This document shows positions 42,313 to 52,375 of a DNA stretch of 64,000 nucleotides, one piece after another (the first letter of the stretch is position 1; each line of letters begins with the position of its first letter). The position numbers and the translations under genes were made by a program. A model generated the notes under the pieces. That model saw nothing but the letters and a program-made list of their open reading frames with translations, had not been told where the DNA came from and did not search any database. The stretch lies in the NCBI RefSeq assembly GCF_900099835.1, contig NZ_FNKP01000002.1, positions 310,001 to 374,000 of the forward strand, in the 5' to 3' direction. The DNA comes from Paraburkholderia fungorum (lineage in GTDB: Bacteria; Pseudomonadota; Gammaproteobacteria; Burkholderiales; Burkholderiaceae).

Positions 42313-44115
42313 TTACTTATAGCCTTGTGCCTGCAAATCAAAAAGATGCGCGTAGCGCCCATTTTGTTGCAGCAATTGCTCATGACTGCCGCGCTCGAGA
42401 ATCCGCCCCTGGTCCAGCACGATGATGTGGTTTGCGCCGCGCACACTGGAAAACCGATGCGATATCAGGATCGACATGCGCGAGCCTGCATGGGCCTGGA
42501 ACTGCTCGAATACACCTGCTTCAGCCTCGGGGTCCAATGCGGCCGTGGGCTCATCGAGAATGAGAATGTCGGCGTTCTGCCGCATATAGGCTCTCGATAA
42601 CGCAATCTTCTGCCACTGCCCGCCCGATAGATCCTGGCCACCCGCGAACCATCGTCCAAGCTGGGTTTCATAGCCGTTTTCCATCCGCTCGATGAAAGCA
42701 GCCGCCATCCCTTTTGTCGCTGCTTCAGTCCAGCGGTTCCTGTCCGAAAACGCTTCGATGTCGCCCACGCCGAGGTTCTCGCCGGCCTTGAACTGATACC
42801 GGATAAAGTCCTGGAAGATGACGCCAATGCGGCGTCGTAGAGCGTACTCGTCCCATTCCTGAAGGTCCGAGCCATCAAGCAGGATGCGGCCCGATGACGG
42901 GGTATATAGACGCGTCAGAAGTTTGATAAGCGTAGTCTTGCCCGAGCCGTTCTCGCCTACCAGCGCCAACGTTTGCCCGTGCATCAGATGGAAGCTGACA
43001 TCGGATAAAGCAGGCCGTCTCGCGCCGGGATAAGAAAATGAAACGAGTTCGAAACGGAGTCCGTCCCCGGGCTGCGTACCGGTTGTCAGGTGTCCCGTAC
43101 TCGTTGTTTCAGGCTGCGCCAGATAGTCGAAAAGATCGCTCAGATACAGGCCATCTTCGTAAAGTCCGCCTATCGACGACAGGCTGCTGCTCACCGCGCT
43201 TTGTCCCTGCTTGAAAAGTACAAGGTACATGGTCATCTGGCCGAGAGAGATAGTGCCGCTGACGGTCTCCAGCACGATCCACGCATAGGCCGCATAGAAC
43301 GCAACTGTGCCAACCACGCCCAGCAGAAAGCCCCAACCGTCACGTCGCAATGTCAGTGCGCGATCTTCTGCATAGAGCTTTTCAAACGTGTCGCGATAGC
43401 GTTGCAGAAGAAGCGGCGCAAAGCCGAACAGCTTGACTTCCTTGATGTGCGCTTCATGCGAAAGGAGCGATTCGATGTAGTTCTGCTGGCGACTTTCCGG
43501 CGTCCTTTTTCCGAATAGACGGAATGCACTGCCGGAAAAACGCGCTTCTGAAATAAAACTTGGAATAGCTCCCACGACGAGAATCACAAGCGCCCACGGC
43601 GAAAACCGCACGAGCAGTACGGCAAAGGTTGTCACGGAAATGAGGTTCTGAATAAGCCCGAGTGACTTCATCACCAGCGACAGCGGTCGCGATGATGCGT
43701 CACGCCTTACTCGTACGAGGCGGTCATAAAACTCCGAGTCCTCGAACTGCAACAGACTCAGCTTCTGGGCCTTCTCCAGAATCAGCAGATTGACCTTCTG
43801 TCCAAGACGCGCGCGCAGCAAAGTTTGCAGCAACAACAGCGCCCGCTGGCAGGCGGCCAGCGCAATGAGAACCAGGGCCTCGAGCAGAAGATATCGTGCA
43901 ACTGACCAATGCAAACCGTCTGCGGGGTGACGAGCCGCAACCACGACGGTATCGACGATGCGTTGACCGATGAACGCGGCGACCGCCGGAAGGACGCCGG
44001 CAATAACGGTTGCCGCCAGAAGGCCGATAAGAAACAGGGGAGACGTGCCCCAGACGAGCCCGAGAGCGCGGGCAGCTCGTCCGAAGAATTCGCGGCACTG
44101 ACGCAGTATTTCCAT
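42313..44115 (-). CDS. ABC exporter, fused permease-ATPase
   Basis: A 600-residue half-transporter expected to work as a dimer in the inner membrane. The first 330 residues form a six-segment transmembrane domain (FLIGLLAATVIAGVLPAVAA and others). The ATPase follows with Walker A LVGENGSGKTTLIKL, Q-loop IGVIFQDFIRYQ, signature LSGGQWQKIALSRA, Walker B ADILILDEPTAALD and the H-loop ISHRFSSV. All catalytic residues are present. Substrate could be a lipid, peptide or drug; no peptidase domain or neighbouring precursor gene suggests which. Confidence 0.92.
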   Translation of the reverse strand: MEILRQCREFFGRAARALGLVWGTSPLFLIGLLAATVIAGVLPAVAAFIGQRIVDTVVVAARHPADGLHWSVARYLLLEALVLIALAACQRALLLLQTLLRARLGQKVNLLILEKAQKLSLLQFEDSEFYDRLVRVRRDASSRPLSLVMKSLGLIQNLISVTTFAVLLVRFSPWALVILVVGAIPSFISEARFSGSAFRLFGKRTPESRQQNYIESLLSHEAHIKEVKLFGFAPLLLQRYRDTFEKLYAEDRALTLRRDGWGFLLGVVGTVAFYAAYAWIVLETVSGTISLGQMTMYLVLFKQGQSAVSSSLSSIGGLYEDGLYLSDLFDYLAQPETTSTGHLTTGTQPGDGLRFELVSFSYPGARRPALSDVSFHLMHGQTLALVGENGSGKTTLIKLLTRLYTPSSGRILLDGSDLQEWDEYALRRRIGVIFQDFIRYQFKAGENLGVGDIEAFSDRNRWTEAATKGMAAAFIERMENGYETQLGRWFAGGQDLSGGQWQKIALSRAYMRQNADILILDEPTAALDPEAEAGVFEQFQAHAGSRMSILISHRFSSVRGANHIIVLDQGRILERGSHEQLLQQNGRYAHLFDLQAQGYK

Positions 44116-44639
44116 GACGATGGCGTTTGGGGGAGTGAGGTGTTTCGTTGTCGATACTTGTCGTGCATACAGCAGACAAATAAAGTGAAGAGCGCAAAGT
44201 ATACATGCGCGACATCGTGCACAACTTGTGCTGAAACCGGCCGGTAAGGTGGAACGCGTTGCTTCATCGACTCGACTCTACAACGGAGACTTAACGGTCA
44301 CGGGCTCCGCGCAACGCGACACATCAAACAACAGAACGGTATTCACTTTATTCGTTGCGCCTCGACTCGCAATCGTTAGCGTCCCGGTAAGAATCGGGAA
44401 TGCTGGAGAGCATTGGACGCCTGTAGGGTTTCTGGACCCGAAATGGATTTGTATTGGGCACATAAAACCGAACCGTTTCTCGCCGCTACGTCACTCGTTA
44501 CTCTTTCCTCATATCAGCTCGCCGTCCGGCCATGGTCGGGTTTTCGCGCATTAAAGATTCGTGAATCCAGACCGTAATAACAAAGATGTAGTGACAGACA
44601 GCGGTCGAGAGGTCACTCAACAGGGAGTCGGAGAGCAGC
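44116..44639. other. Intergenic region, no gene seen
   Basis: About 520 bp between the divergent ABC exporter and GGDEF/EAL genes. It must contain both promoters. One open frame (44228-44554) lacks a ribosome site and protein-like composition. Confidence 0.4.
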
Positions 44640-47051
44640 GTGAGATTCAAGGCCATATGGCACCCTAAAAAATTCAATCCGAATCGATCTGAGAGCGATC
44701 CGGACACCGACGGCGGCGTACGACCAGCCAGGAACCAGCGGTTCCTTTCCTATTTCCTTTCCAGATATGGTCAGCGAAAGGCCTTGCCTATTGCCGCCCT
44801 GTCGATTGCCATGGCGGCCGGGCTCGGCGTAGCTGCTCTGGTGCATTACGCGACCAGCGAAGCGGTGATGACCTTACGGCTCGCACTGTCCATTGCGGCA
44901 GGCGCGGCCGGTTTCGCAGCGGTTCGTCAAAAGCTTCGCTCTGATCACGCCCGGCAATGCGCCGCCATCGCGCTGGCAAGTGGGCTTCTGAATTCGAATC
45001 GCGACTGTCTCAAGGTGCTCTCTGCCGATGGAAAAATACTCCGGGTGTCGGAGTACGGCGCTGAGTTGATGGAAGCGAGATCTCCGGAGCAACTCGCCGG
45101 CGCGGACTGGCTGAGTTTCTGGACCGGAGACGCCGGTGCCGCAGCCGAAAACGCATTGACGGGCGCTCTTGAAGGCGCGAGCACATCGTTCACCGGAAGC
45201 TGCGCCACGACGAAGGGGCACAACAAATGGTGGAATTCCACGCTCACTCCGGTGACAGGAGAAAGCGGCGCAGTGGTCGCGCTTCTTTGCGCTTCCGAGG
45301 ACGTCACCCAGCAATGTGAGTTATTGAAGACCCTACGCGATCGCGACGAGCTGATGCACGAGATGGAATCACACGTACATCTCGTGTTCTATTCATATAG
45401 CTCGGATTTCGAGCGTATTCATCACGTAAGCGCAGGGGTCGAGCGCGTGTTCGGCATTACGCCGCAGGTGCTTGCGAGAGAGCCTTCAGCATGGCTCGAA
45501 CTGGTGGTCCCTGAAGACGCGGAGCCTTTGCGCGCCGAGATGCGTCGCATCGTGTCGGAATCGGCCGAGGGTCGCTTCGAATATCGCATCCGGCGCGCCG
45601 ATGGTTCGCTGCGCTGGATTCGCAGCACCGCCTACCCGGTGCGCGACGAGTCCGGAAACGTGGTACGTATCGTTGGCGTCAGCGAGGACATTACGCTGGA
45701 ACAGGAGCGCCTCGCAGCGCTCGACCGTTTAGCTCACACAGATGGACTGACGGGTCTGGCCAACCGCAGCGCGGTCGTTCGGCGCATGAAGTCGCTTTGC
45801 AGCCATAACGTCCCGTTCGGTCTGATGTTTATCGACCTGGACCGGTTCAAGGTACTCAACGATACGCTGGGCCATACGGCTGCCGACCGGCTGTTGAAGG
45901 GCATCGCGGAAGCGATCCGGGAAGCCCTTCCTTCCGATGCCTGCGTGGCCCGCCTTGGTGGAGACGAGTTCGCGGTAATCATCAGCGATGAGACCGACAA
46001 GCACGTGTTGGCGACGTTGGCGCAATCTCTGCTCGACGTGTTTTCGAGCGACGTCAGGAGAGATCACAGCGAGCCATTCGTCACGGCGTCTATCGGCATA
46101 TCCATGTGTCCCGAGCACGGGCGGGACCACGAGACGCTACTCACGAGCGCCGACATCGCGATGTATGAGGCCAAACGGGGAGGCCGCAACGGTTTCCGTT
46201 TCGCCGACAAGGCATCCAGCGATGTACTCGGCGATTTCGAACTCGAACGCAGTCTGCCCATGGCGCTGGCGTCGGGGCAATTCGTGCTTCATTTCCAGGG
46301 GATTCACGAGCCGGCTTCGCTCGCGATGAAAGGCGTTGAAGCGCTCATGCGGTGGAATCATCCGACGCGAGGCATGGTGGGACCCGGCAGTTTCATCCCG
46401 ATCCTGGAAGAAAGCGGGTTCATCGTCGAAGTCGGCGCGTGGGTGGTGGATGCGGCCCTCGCGCAACTGGCGAGCTGGCGGACAGCGGGAAAAACGGGGC
46501 TTTGCGTGTCGGTGAACGTGTCGGCGCGTCAGCTCAGGGACGACACCATCGTCGCCGTCGTCGACCAGGCATTGCGCAAGCATAAGCTGCCGCCACGCTG
46601 CCTTGAAATCGAACTCACTGAAAGCGCGCTGATGGATAACCCGTCGCTTGCGCAGGAAACGCTGATGGCGCTCAAGCGGCTAGGCGTACGCATTGCCATC
46701 GACGATTTCGGAACCGGCTATTCGAGTCTGCGCTATCTGGCCGATTTTTCGCCGGACATCGTAAAGATAGACCGTTCGTTCACGGCGAAACTCGGTCGCG
46801 ATGCGGCAACGGCGTCGATAGTGCGGGGCATCATTCAGATGTCGCACGAACTCGGGATGAAGGTGACCGCCGAAGGTGTCGAGACCGAGCAGCAATTACA
46901 TACCTTGCGCGATGCAAGCTGCGATTATGTTCAAGGGTATTTTCTGACAAAGCCCACTGAAGCAGGGAAGCTCATGGACGCGAGCCGCTCTGTTCTGATG
47001 CAGCACGACCAGGGTTCTCTGTCACTGCTGGCGACGGATGCTCCCGATTAA
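44640..47051 (+). CDS. Membrane-bound GGDEF-EAL cyclic-di-GMP enzyme with PAS domains
   Basis: An 803-residue protein. GTG 44640 is chosen because GGAGAG lies 5 bp upstream. Two membrane segments (about 42-66 and 78-98) are followed by two PAS domains (about 115-225 and 240-365; the second with the PAC text RRADGSLRWIRSTAYPVRDE). The GGDEF domain has an intact active site RLGGDEFAVI at about 439. The EAL domain has GVEALMRWNHP at about 566 and DDFGTGYSSLRYL. Both domains look catalytically competent, so it may make and break c-di-GMP according to PAS input. Likely influences adhesion or motility. Confidence 0.94.
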   Translation: MRFKAIWHPKKFNPNRSESDPDTDGGVRPARNQRFLSYFLSRYGQRKALPIAALSIAMAAGLGVAALVHYATSEAVMTLRLALSIAAGAAGFAAVRQKLRSDHARQCAAIALASGLLNSNRDCLKVLSADGKILRVSEYGAELMEARSPEQLAGADWLSFWTGDAGAAAENALTGALEGASTSFTGSCATTKGHNKWWNSTLTPVTGESGAVVALLCASEDVTQQCELLKTLRDRDELMHEMESHVHLVFYSYSSDFERIHHVSAGVERVFGITPQVLAREPSAWLELVVPEDAEPLRAEMRRIVSESAEGRFEYRIRRADGSLRWIRSTAYPVRDESGNVVRIVGVSEDITLEQERLAALDRLAHTDGLTGLANRSAVVRRMKSLCSHNVPFGLMFIDLDRFKVLNDTLGHTAADRLLKGIAEAIREALPSDACVARLGGDEFAVIISDETDKHVLATLAQSLLDVFSSDVRRDHSEPFVTASIGISMCPEHGRDHETLLTSADIAMYEAKRGGRNGFRFADKASSDVLGDFELERSLPMALASGQFVLHFQGIHEPASLAMKGVEALMRWNHPTRGMVGPGSFIPILEESGFIVEVGAWVVDAALAQLASWRTAGKTGLCVSVNVSARQLRDDTIVAVVDQALRKHKLPPRCLEIELTESALMDNPSLAQETLMALKRLGVRIAIDDFGTGYSSLRYLADFSPDIVKIDRSFTAKLGRDAATASIVRGIIQMSHELGMKVTAEGVETEQQLHTLRDASCDYVQGYFLTKPTEAGKLMDASRSVLMQHDQGSLSLLATDAPD

Positions 47052-47136
47052 TTGGTGCAACCGGTTCGGGTGTGAGAGACAACATTAGCGTGGGTCAACC
47101 GGCGAGGACGCGAGGTCCGCTGAAGCGGCGGACTCG

Positions 47137-47415
47137 CTAGCCTCCACGGAACTGCGGAGAAATACTGTCGCGTTCACGCCCGTGATCGATTTGCGGCTGT
47201 GATTTTGACGGGTGTCCTGGTACGGGATTGTTCAGTTTCACAATCCCGCTTCCGCGCTGCGAAGATGACGGCGATTTGCCGATTGCGGGCTTTGTCGCCG
47301 CCGTTTTTTGCGCGCAGAACGTGCCCGCTTTTTTGCAGGACGCCGCCTCGCCAGATGAACTTAACATGGCCGCGCCGACGACCAGCAGGCCAATAGCCAC
47401 ATTCCTCGCGCTCAT
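47137..47415 (-). CDS. Small exported protein, unknown function
   Basis: A 92-residue protein. ATG 47415 (MSARNVAIGLLVVGAAMLSS) has GGAGG 6 bp upstream and opens a signal peptide with cleavage near GEAA. The mature part begins SCKKAGTFCAQKTAATKP, with two Cys, and is rich in Ser, Lys and Pro without further hydrophobic segments. Not recognised. It could be a small periplasmic or surface protein. Confidence 0.65.
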   Translation of the reverse strand: MSARNVAIGLLVVGAAMLSSSGEAASCKKAGTFCAQKTAATKPAIGKSPSSSQRGSGIVKLNNPVPGHPSKSQPQIDHGRERDSISPQFRGG

Positions 47416-47564
47416 GATGACCTCCGCGTTCCCGTTGGGTTGACGTCGCGAGCGGGAGGCGTGTCGTGTTTGCTGTCCCGGTCGTGCTGACGTGATGACG
47501 AACATCAGAAAGACGGGGCAGGCTGTTCATTTTGAATTCGATTCAGACGCGACGTGATGCGCGG

Positions 47565-47592
47565 CGTTAGCTGCTATGAAAGCCAGCTAACG
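47565..47592 (-). terminator. Hairpin downstream of the aldehyde dehydrogenase gene
   Basis: Perfect 9-bp arms CGTTAGCTG and CAGCTAACG around a 10-nt loop, 28 bp past the stop of the minus-strand gene at 47621. No clear T-run follows. Confidence 0.45.
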
Positions 47593-47620
47593 TTCGTTGC
47601 GTGAAAGGTAAACCGGCAGA

Positions 47621-49024
47621 TCAATCGACCGTCTTCGCCCATACGGCCTGTGCATTGGTGAACTCGCGCAGACCGAAATGCGACAGCTCACGTCCGTAGC
47701 CGCTCTTCTTCACGCCGCCGACCGGAATACGCGGGTTCGAAGCCGGGAATCCGTTGATGAACACACCGCCCGTTTCGAGACGGCGTGCGACTCGCTGGGC
47801 ACGCGCAACGTCGCTGGTCCAGAGGCTGCCGCCGAGGCCGTAGTCGCTGGTATTGGCGAGTTCGATCGCGTGTTCGGCGTTATCGGCAACGGTGATTGCC
47901 GCGACCGGACCGAAGGTTTCTTCGTCGAACGCGGCCATGCCGGGGGCGACATCGGCGAGTACGGTCGGCTCGTAATAGTTGCCGACACCCTCGACCTTGT
48001 TGCCGCCGAGCAGCAGCGTCGCGCCGGCCTCTATCGTGCGTTGCACCTGGTTGTGCAGTTCGTCGCGCAAGTCGGGACGCGCCATCGGTCCGATCGTGCT
48101 GACCGGATCGAGCGGATCGCCTGCCTTGATCTGCGCGGCAGCGGCGACGAACTTGCGCGTGAACTCTTCCGCAATGGGGCGTTCGAGGATGAAGCGCTTC
48201 GCCGCCAGGCAAACCTGACCCGCGTTCTGGAAACGCGCCTCGATGGCCGCCTTGACGGCGAGGTCGACATTCGCGTCGGCCAGCACGATGAACGCGTCGG
48301 CGCCGCCGAGTTCCAGCAGGGTCTTCTTCAGCGCCTTGCCCGCCGTCGCCGCCACAGCCGACCCTGCACGCATGCTGCCCGTCAGCGTGACCGCCGCGAC
48401 CCGGGGATCTTCGATCACGTGCGCCACGGTTTCGTTGTCCGCGTTCAGATTCGTGAACAGGCCGGCCGGAAAGCCTGCGGTTTCGTACACGTCCTGCAAC
48501 GCATACGCCGATCCCATCACGTTGGTCGCGTGCTTGAGGATGAATCCGTTGCCCGACAGCATGATCGGGCCCGACGCGCGAATCACCTGCCACAGCGGGA
48601 AATTCCACGGCATCACCGCGAGGATCGAGCCGATCGGCAGGTAGGAAACGTGAACTTCGTCATCGCCATCGACGGGGGCGGCTTCATCGGCGAGGAACGC
48701 GGGGCCGTGCTCGGCGATCCATTCGACCGTGGCCGCGCACTTTTCGACTTCGGCACGCGCGGCGGCGAGCGTCTTGCCCATCTCGGCGGTGATTAGCGAG
48801 GCCAGTTCTTCGGAGCGTTCGCGCAACACGGCGGCGAGGCGGCGGTAGGTCGCGACGCGCTCCGTCATCGGCGTGGCGCGCCACAGGCGGAAGGCTGCGG
48901 CGTTGTTCTCGAGCATGCGTTCCACTTCGTCGGCGGTCTGGAACGGATAGTGGGCGATCAGCTCGCCGGTGGCAGGATTACGCGACGTTGCGCCGACGGT
49001 GAAGGGAGTGTTCAGGTTCGACAT
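47621..49024 (-). CDS. NAD(P)-dependent succinate-semialdehyde dehydrogenase-like aldehyde dehydrogenase
   Basis: A 467-residue ALDH-superfamily enzyme oxidising an aldehyde to an acid. ATG 49024 (MSNLNTPFTVGATSRNPATG). Motifs: VMPWNFPLWQVIRA, general-base Glu in TLLELGGADAFIVL, catalytic Cys in FQNAGQVCLAAKRF, and EETFGPVAAI. The PWNFPLWQ and GKTLAAARAEVEKCA text resembles the YneI/Sad group of succinate-semialdehyde dehydrogenases. It follows the XRE regulator gene on the same strand by 93 bp, which may control it. Confidence 0.9.
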   Translation of the reverse strand: MSNLNTPFTVGATSRNPATGELIAHYPFQTADEVERMLENNAAAFRLWRATPMTERVATYRRLAAVLRERSEELASLITAEMGKTLAAARAEVEKCAATVEWIAEHGPAFLADEAAPVDGDDEVHVSYLPIGSILAVMPWNFPLWQVIRASGPIMLSGNGFILKHATNVMGSAYALQDVYETAGFPAGLFTNLNADNETVAHVIEDPRVAAVTLTGSMRAGSAVAATAGKALKKTLLELGGADAFIVLADANVDLAVKAAIEARFQNAGQVCLAAKRFILERPIAEEFTRKFVAAAAQIKAGDPLDPVSTIGPMARPDLRDELHNQVQRTIEAGATLLLGGNKVEGVGNYYEPTVLADVAPGMAAFDEETFGPVAAITVADNAEHAIELANTSDYGLGGSLWTSDVARAQRVARRLETGGVFINGFPASNPRIPVGGVKKSGYGRELSHFGLREFTNAQAVWAKTVD

Positions 49025-49117
49025 GATTGCCTCGGTGACGTGAAAGACAGTGGGAAAGTTGCTGCACTGGGGTCACTTTAGGCAAATCGAACCAGGTGAA
49101 GAAGGCGTGTTGTGATC

Positions 49118-49924
49118 CTATGAGTGGGAGTCACTGGCAGACATTCGCGGAATATATGTCACGAGCGACAGGTCCGGCCGGCCCGTGGGCGTCAGCGCCA
49201 CGTAGGTGAACTCGATGTGGCCGCCCTCGGGGTGGCGCAGCCGCTTGTCGCCCTCGTCGAAGCCTTTGACGTCGGTGTCCTGCCACCACGCCCGGAACTC
49301 GGGGCTCAGCTCAGTGAGTTCGTCGACGAGGCTGTCGAACGGCGCTTTGTCCTGCGCCTGCGCACGTGCGGCGCGAAACGCGGAAATCATGCCCCGTGTC
49401 ATCTGTTCCCAATCGAGAATTCGCGTGCGGTAGGGCTTGTAGAGAAACAGCAGGCGCAGCGTGTTGCGCTCGTGCGGCTCCAGCGATCCGTAATCGACGA
49501 ACAGGTCGGCAATCGCGTCGTTCCACGCGAGGATGTCGAGCCGCGTGTTGCGCACGTAAGCGGGCACGTTGATCGACCGGACGAGCAGTTCGAGCCCTTC
49601 GCTGACACCGCTGCCGGTCGCGACCTGCGAAAGCTCGCGCGACGACAGCGCGAACAGGTGTGCCGACTCCACGGTGTCGAGCTTGAGCACGCCTGCGATT
49701 CTGCGCAGCGCATCGGCGGACGGTTGAATGTCGCGTCCCTGTTCGAGCCACGTATACCAGCTGACGCTGACGCCCGCGAGCACGGCGACTTCTTCCCGCC
49801 GCAAGCCAGGGGTTCGGCGTGCGCCTTCTGGCAGGCCGAAATCGGCGGGCTGCAAACGGGCGCGGCGGCTGGAAAGAAACTTGCCCAGCTCGCGTCTTTG
49901 TTCAGGAGAGGGTCTTCTCGACAT
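49118..49924 (-). CDS. XRE-family regulator with MmyB-like ligand-binding domain
   Basis: A 268-residue regulator. ATG 49924 (MSRRPSPEQRRELGKFLSSR) is preferred to an ATG 72 bp upstream, since family members start here. The helix-turn-helix reads TPGLRREEVAVLAGVSVSWY followed by TWLEQGRDIQPS. The C-terminal PAS-like MmyB domain has NVPAYVRNTRLDILAWNDAI and the closing block LRHPEGGHIEFTYVAL. Ligands of this family are often fatty acids or small hydrophobic compounds. It precedes the aldehyde dehydrogenase gene. Confidence 0.9.
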   Translation of the reverse strand: MSRRPSPEQRRELGKFLSSRRARLQPADFGLPEGARRTPGLRREEVAVLAGVSVSWYTWLEQGRDIQPSADALRRIAGVLKLDTVESAHLFALSSRELSQVATGSGVSEGLELLVRSINVPAYVRNTRLDILAWNDAIADLFVDYGSLEPHERNTLRLLFLYKPYRTRILDWEQMTRGMISAFRAARAQAQDKAPFDSLVDELTELSPEFRAWWQDTDVKGFDEGDKRLRHPEGGHIEFTYVALTPTGRPDLSLVTYIPRMSASDSHS

Positions 49925-50300
49925 AGGGTCTTGGGTAACGAAAAAATCGACGGGCTGGCCGACAAAATGGGCATCGCCGGAAGTCGTGAAGATCACGACC
50001 GATGCAAAGGAAGATAGCGCCGAGTTGGCTCAACCGTGAATCCGAACGCTATCACGGCGAGAATTTCGATGCTGGGTGGGGCGAGTATCGCCTGATGGAA
50101 ACGAAGGCGTTATTGCGATGCGGGCGGTCGATACAGCCGCCACGCCGCACCGGGTGCAATGCCTGGGTTGGCGCTAGCGGATCGCAGCATGGCGACCGCG
50201 AGCATGTCGGGTCGCTGAAAGAATCGTGAGGCAAAGCAGGACGAGATAGGGCGACGCGGGGCGACTGGATCCGGTCACACGATTCCAGCCGCCCGATCTT
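49925..50300. other. Intergenic region, no gene seen
   Basis: About 375 bp between two minus-strand genes. It probably holds the XRE promoter. Open frames present have no ribosome site. Confidence 0.4.
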
Positions 50301-51041
50301 TCAGAATTCCTGACTGGTCGGACGCAGCACGATCTCGTTGATGTCCACATCGTCGGGTTGCTCGATCGCAAACGCGATGGCTCGCGCCACCGAGGCCGCC
50401 GGAATGGCTTGCCGGTAGAAGTCGAGCACGGTCTCTTTCGCGGTGCCGGACGTGCTGAACTTGAGGTCGCTGTCCACGGCGCCCGGCTCAATGGACGTCA
50501 CGCGAATCTTCTCGCCGACCTCCTGCCGCAGCCCTTCCGAAATCGCCCTGACCGCGAACTTGGTGCCCGAATAAACCGTGCCGCCCGGCGCGAACACCTT
50601 CACGCCGGCAACCGAGCTGAGATTGATGATGTGGCCGCTCCCTTGCGCAATGAAGCGTGGCAGCGCGGCGGCGATGCCGTACAGCGTGCCCTTCAGGTTG
50701 ACGTCGATCATCGCGTCCCACTCATCGGTATTGACCTCGGACATCGGCCGGATCGGCATCAGCCCCGCGTTGTTGATCAGCACGTCGATCCTGCCGAAAT
50801 CGGCGACCACCGCCGCGGCCACCGACTCCATCTGTTTCTTGTCCGTGACGTCCAGCGTGTATGCGCTAGCGATGCCGCCCGCAGCCTCGATACCGGCGAC
50901 GACCTCGGCAAGCTTGTCCTTGCGACGCGCGGCGACCGCCACTTTTGCGCCACGGGCCGCGAGGTGGCGCGCCACTTCTGCGCCGATGCCCGTGCTGGCT
51001 CCCGTGATCAAAACGACCTTGTTCTCGATACCTTTGCTCAT
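50301..51041 (-). CDS. Short-chain dehydrogenase/reductase (classical SDR)
   Basis: A 246-residue Rossmann oxidoreductase. Cofactor motif [25 protein letters not shown], catalytic Ser in [12 protein letters not shown] and the Tyr/Lys pair in [14 protein letters not shown]. Arg in AARRKD after beta-2 favours NADPH. Its ATG overlaps the stop of the Old Yellow Enzyme gene (ATGA), so it is the last gene of that operon. Probably reduces carbonyls formed or left during electrophile detoxification. Confidence 0.9.
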   Translation of the reverse strand: MSKGIENKVVLITGASTGIGAEVARHLAARGAKVAVAARRKDKLAEVVAGIEAAGGIASAYTLDVTDKKQMESVAAAVVADFGRIDVLINNAGLMPIRPMSEVNTDEWDAMIDVNLKGTLYGIAAALPRFIAQGSGHIINLSSVAGVKVFAPGGTVYSGTKFAVRAISEGLRQEVGEKIRVTSIEPGAVDSDLKFSTSGTAKETVLDFYRQAIPAASVARAIAFAIEQPDDVDINEIVLRPTSQEF

Positions 51042-52201
51042 GACAACACCTCGCTGGATGGATTGGAAACCGTTTCTGCTCCTGCGTACATGGGATAGTC
51101 CGTCAGTCCTTCTGCTCCGCCGCCGTACACGGTGGCGGGATTCACTGCATTGAGCGGCCAGCCGTTGGCAATGCGCTCCGGCAAGTCCGGATTGGCAATG
51201 TAGGGGCGGCCGAACGCGATCAGGTCCGCGAGATCAGCTTCGATCAGTCGTGCGCCGCGTTCCGCCGTATAACGTCCCGCATAGATGATGCGTCCGCTAA
51301 ACGTGCGCCGCACTTCGCGGCGAAACGACTCGGGCAGATCGGGAGCGTTGTCCCAGTCTGCTTCCGCGATCGATACATAGGCGGCACCCGCTTCCTCGAG
51401 TACCTTGATCGCCTCGATATAGGTTTCATGCGGATCGTCTTCGACCAGGCCGATATACACGCGGTCCTGATCGGTGCCGGTGAACAACGGAGTGAAACGG
51501 ACCCCGAGCCGGTCCGGGCCGACCGCTTCGCTGACCGCGTCGACGATTTCACGCAGGAAACGCAGGCGGTTCTGCAGCGAGCCGCCGTATTCATCAGAGC
51601 GCGTGTTCGCATGCGCCGAGATGAACTGGTTCACCAGGTATCCATTGGCCGCGTGAATCTCGACGCCGTCGAAGCCCGCACGCAGCGCATTTTTCGCTGC
51701 CTGTGCATAGAGGTCGACGAGTTCTGCGATCTCGGCAACGCTCAGTTCGCGCGGCACGGAAGGGTCGACCAGGGTGCCGGTGCCCGGCCCGGTCTGAATG
51801 AACGCCTTGACCTTCTGCGCCTGAATCGCCGATGGCGCGACCGGTGCTGAGCCACCCGGCTGCAACGCGGTATGCGACACGCGGCCAACATGCCACAGCT
51901 GCGCGAAGATCACGCCACCTTCGGCATGCACCGCATCGGTCACGTGGCGCCAGCCATCGATCTGCTCGTCGCTGTAGATGCCGGGTGTCCACGCGTAGCC
52001 TTGCCCACGCGGTTCGATCTGCGTGCCCTCGGTGACCATGAAGCCTGCGCCGGCGCGCTGCTGGTAGTAGAGCGCGCTGAGTGCGGTGGAGACATCGCCG
52101 GGCTGCGCGCTTCTCTGGCGCGTCAGTGGCGGCAGCACGATACGGTTTCGCAGCGTGTGCCGGCCGAGTTGGAGCGGGGTGAAGAGATAAGGGTGGTGCA
52201 T
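51038..52201 (-). CDS. Old Yellow Enzyme family alkene reductase (NemA-like)
   Basis: A 387-residue FMN enzyme that reduces activated double bonds (N-ethylmaleimide, enals, nitro compounds) with NAD(P)H. ATG 52201 ([20 protein letters not shown]). The His/Asn substrate-binding pair lies in [17 protein letters not shown] and the proton-donor Tyr in [32 protein letters not shown] is the C-terminal phosphate-binding region. In E. coli nemA is controlled by NemR; a NemR homologue is encoded about 1 kb upstream on the same strand, which supports the assignment. Confidence 0.92.
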   Translation of the reverse strand: MHHPYLFTPLQLGRHTLRNRIVLPPLTRQRSAQPGDVSTALSALYYQQRAGAGFMVTEGTQIEPRGQGYAWTPGIYSDEQIDGWRHVTDAVHAEGGVIFAQLWHVGRVSHTALQPGGSAPVAPSAIQAQKVKAFIQTGPGTGTLVDPSVPRELSVAEIAELVDLYAQAAKNALRAGFDGVEIHAANGYLVNQFISAHANTRSDEYGGSLQNRLRFLREIVDAVSEAVGPDRLGVRFTPLFTGTDQDRVYIGLVEDDPHETYIEAIKVLEEAGAAYVSIAEADWDNAPDLPESFRREVRRTFSGRIIYAGRYTAERGARLIEADLADLIAFGRPYIANPDLPERIANGWPLNAVNPATVYGGGAEGLTDYPMYAGAETVSNPSSEVLS

Positions 52202-52375
52202 GTTCAGTCTGCTCCCTGGAGCCAGCCGGTTTGTTCGATGCAGCTGCCGGCGAGAAAAAATGGTGGACGGTTTTCGCGTGTGTGCGTGCGCTGAGCTACT
52301 TCTCTGGGATTGGCTACCCGATGCGTGTGCGGTCCGGCTGCCGCGCGGCTTTCCGCGCCGGCAGCCCGGGGTACG

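Noticed and set aside
44228..44554. Open frame in the gap before the GGDEF/EAL gene
   Set aside because: No ribosome site, no protein-like pattern, and it lies in a region expected to hold promoters.
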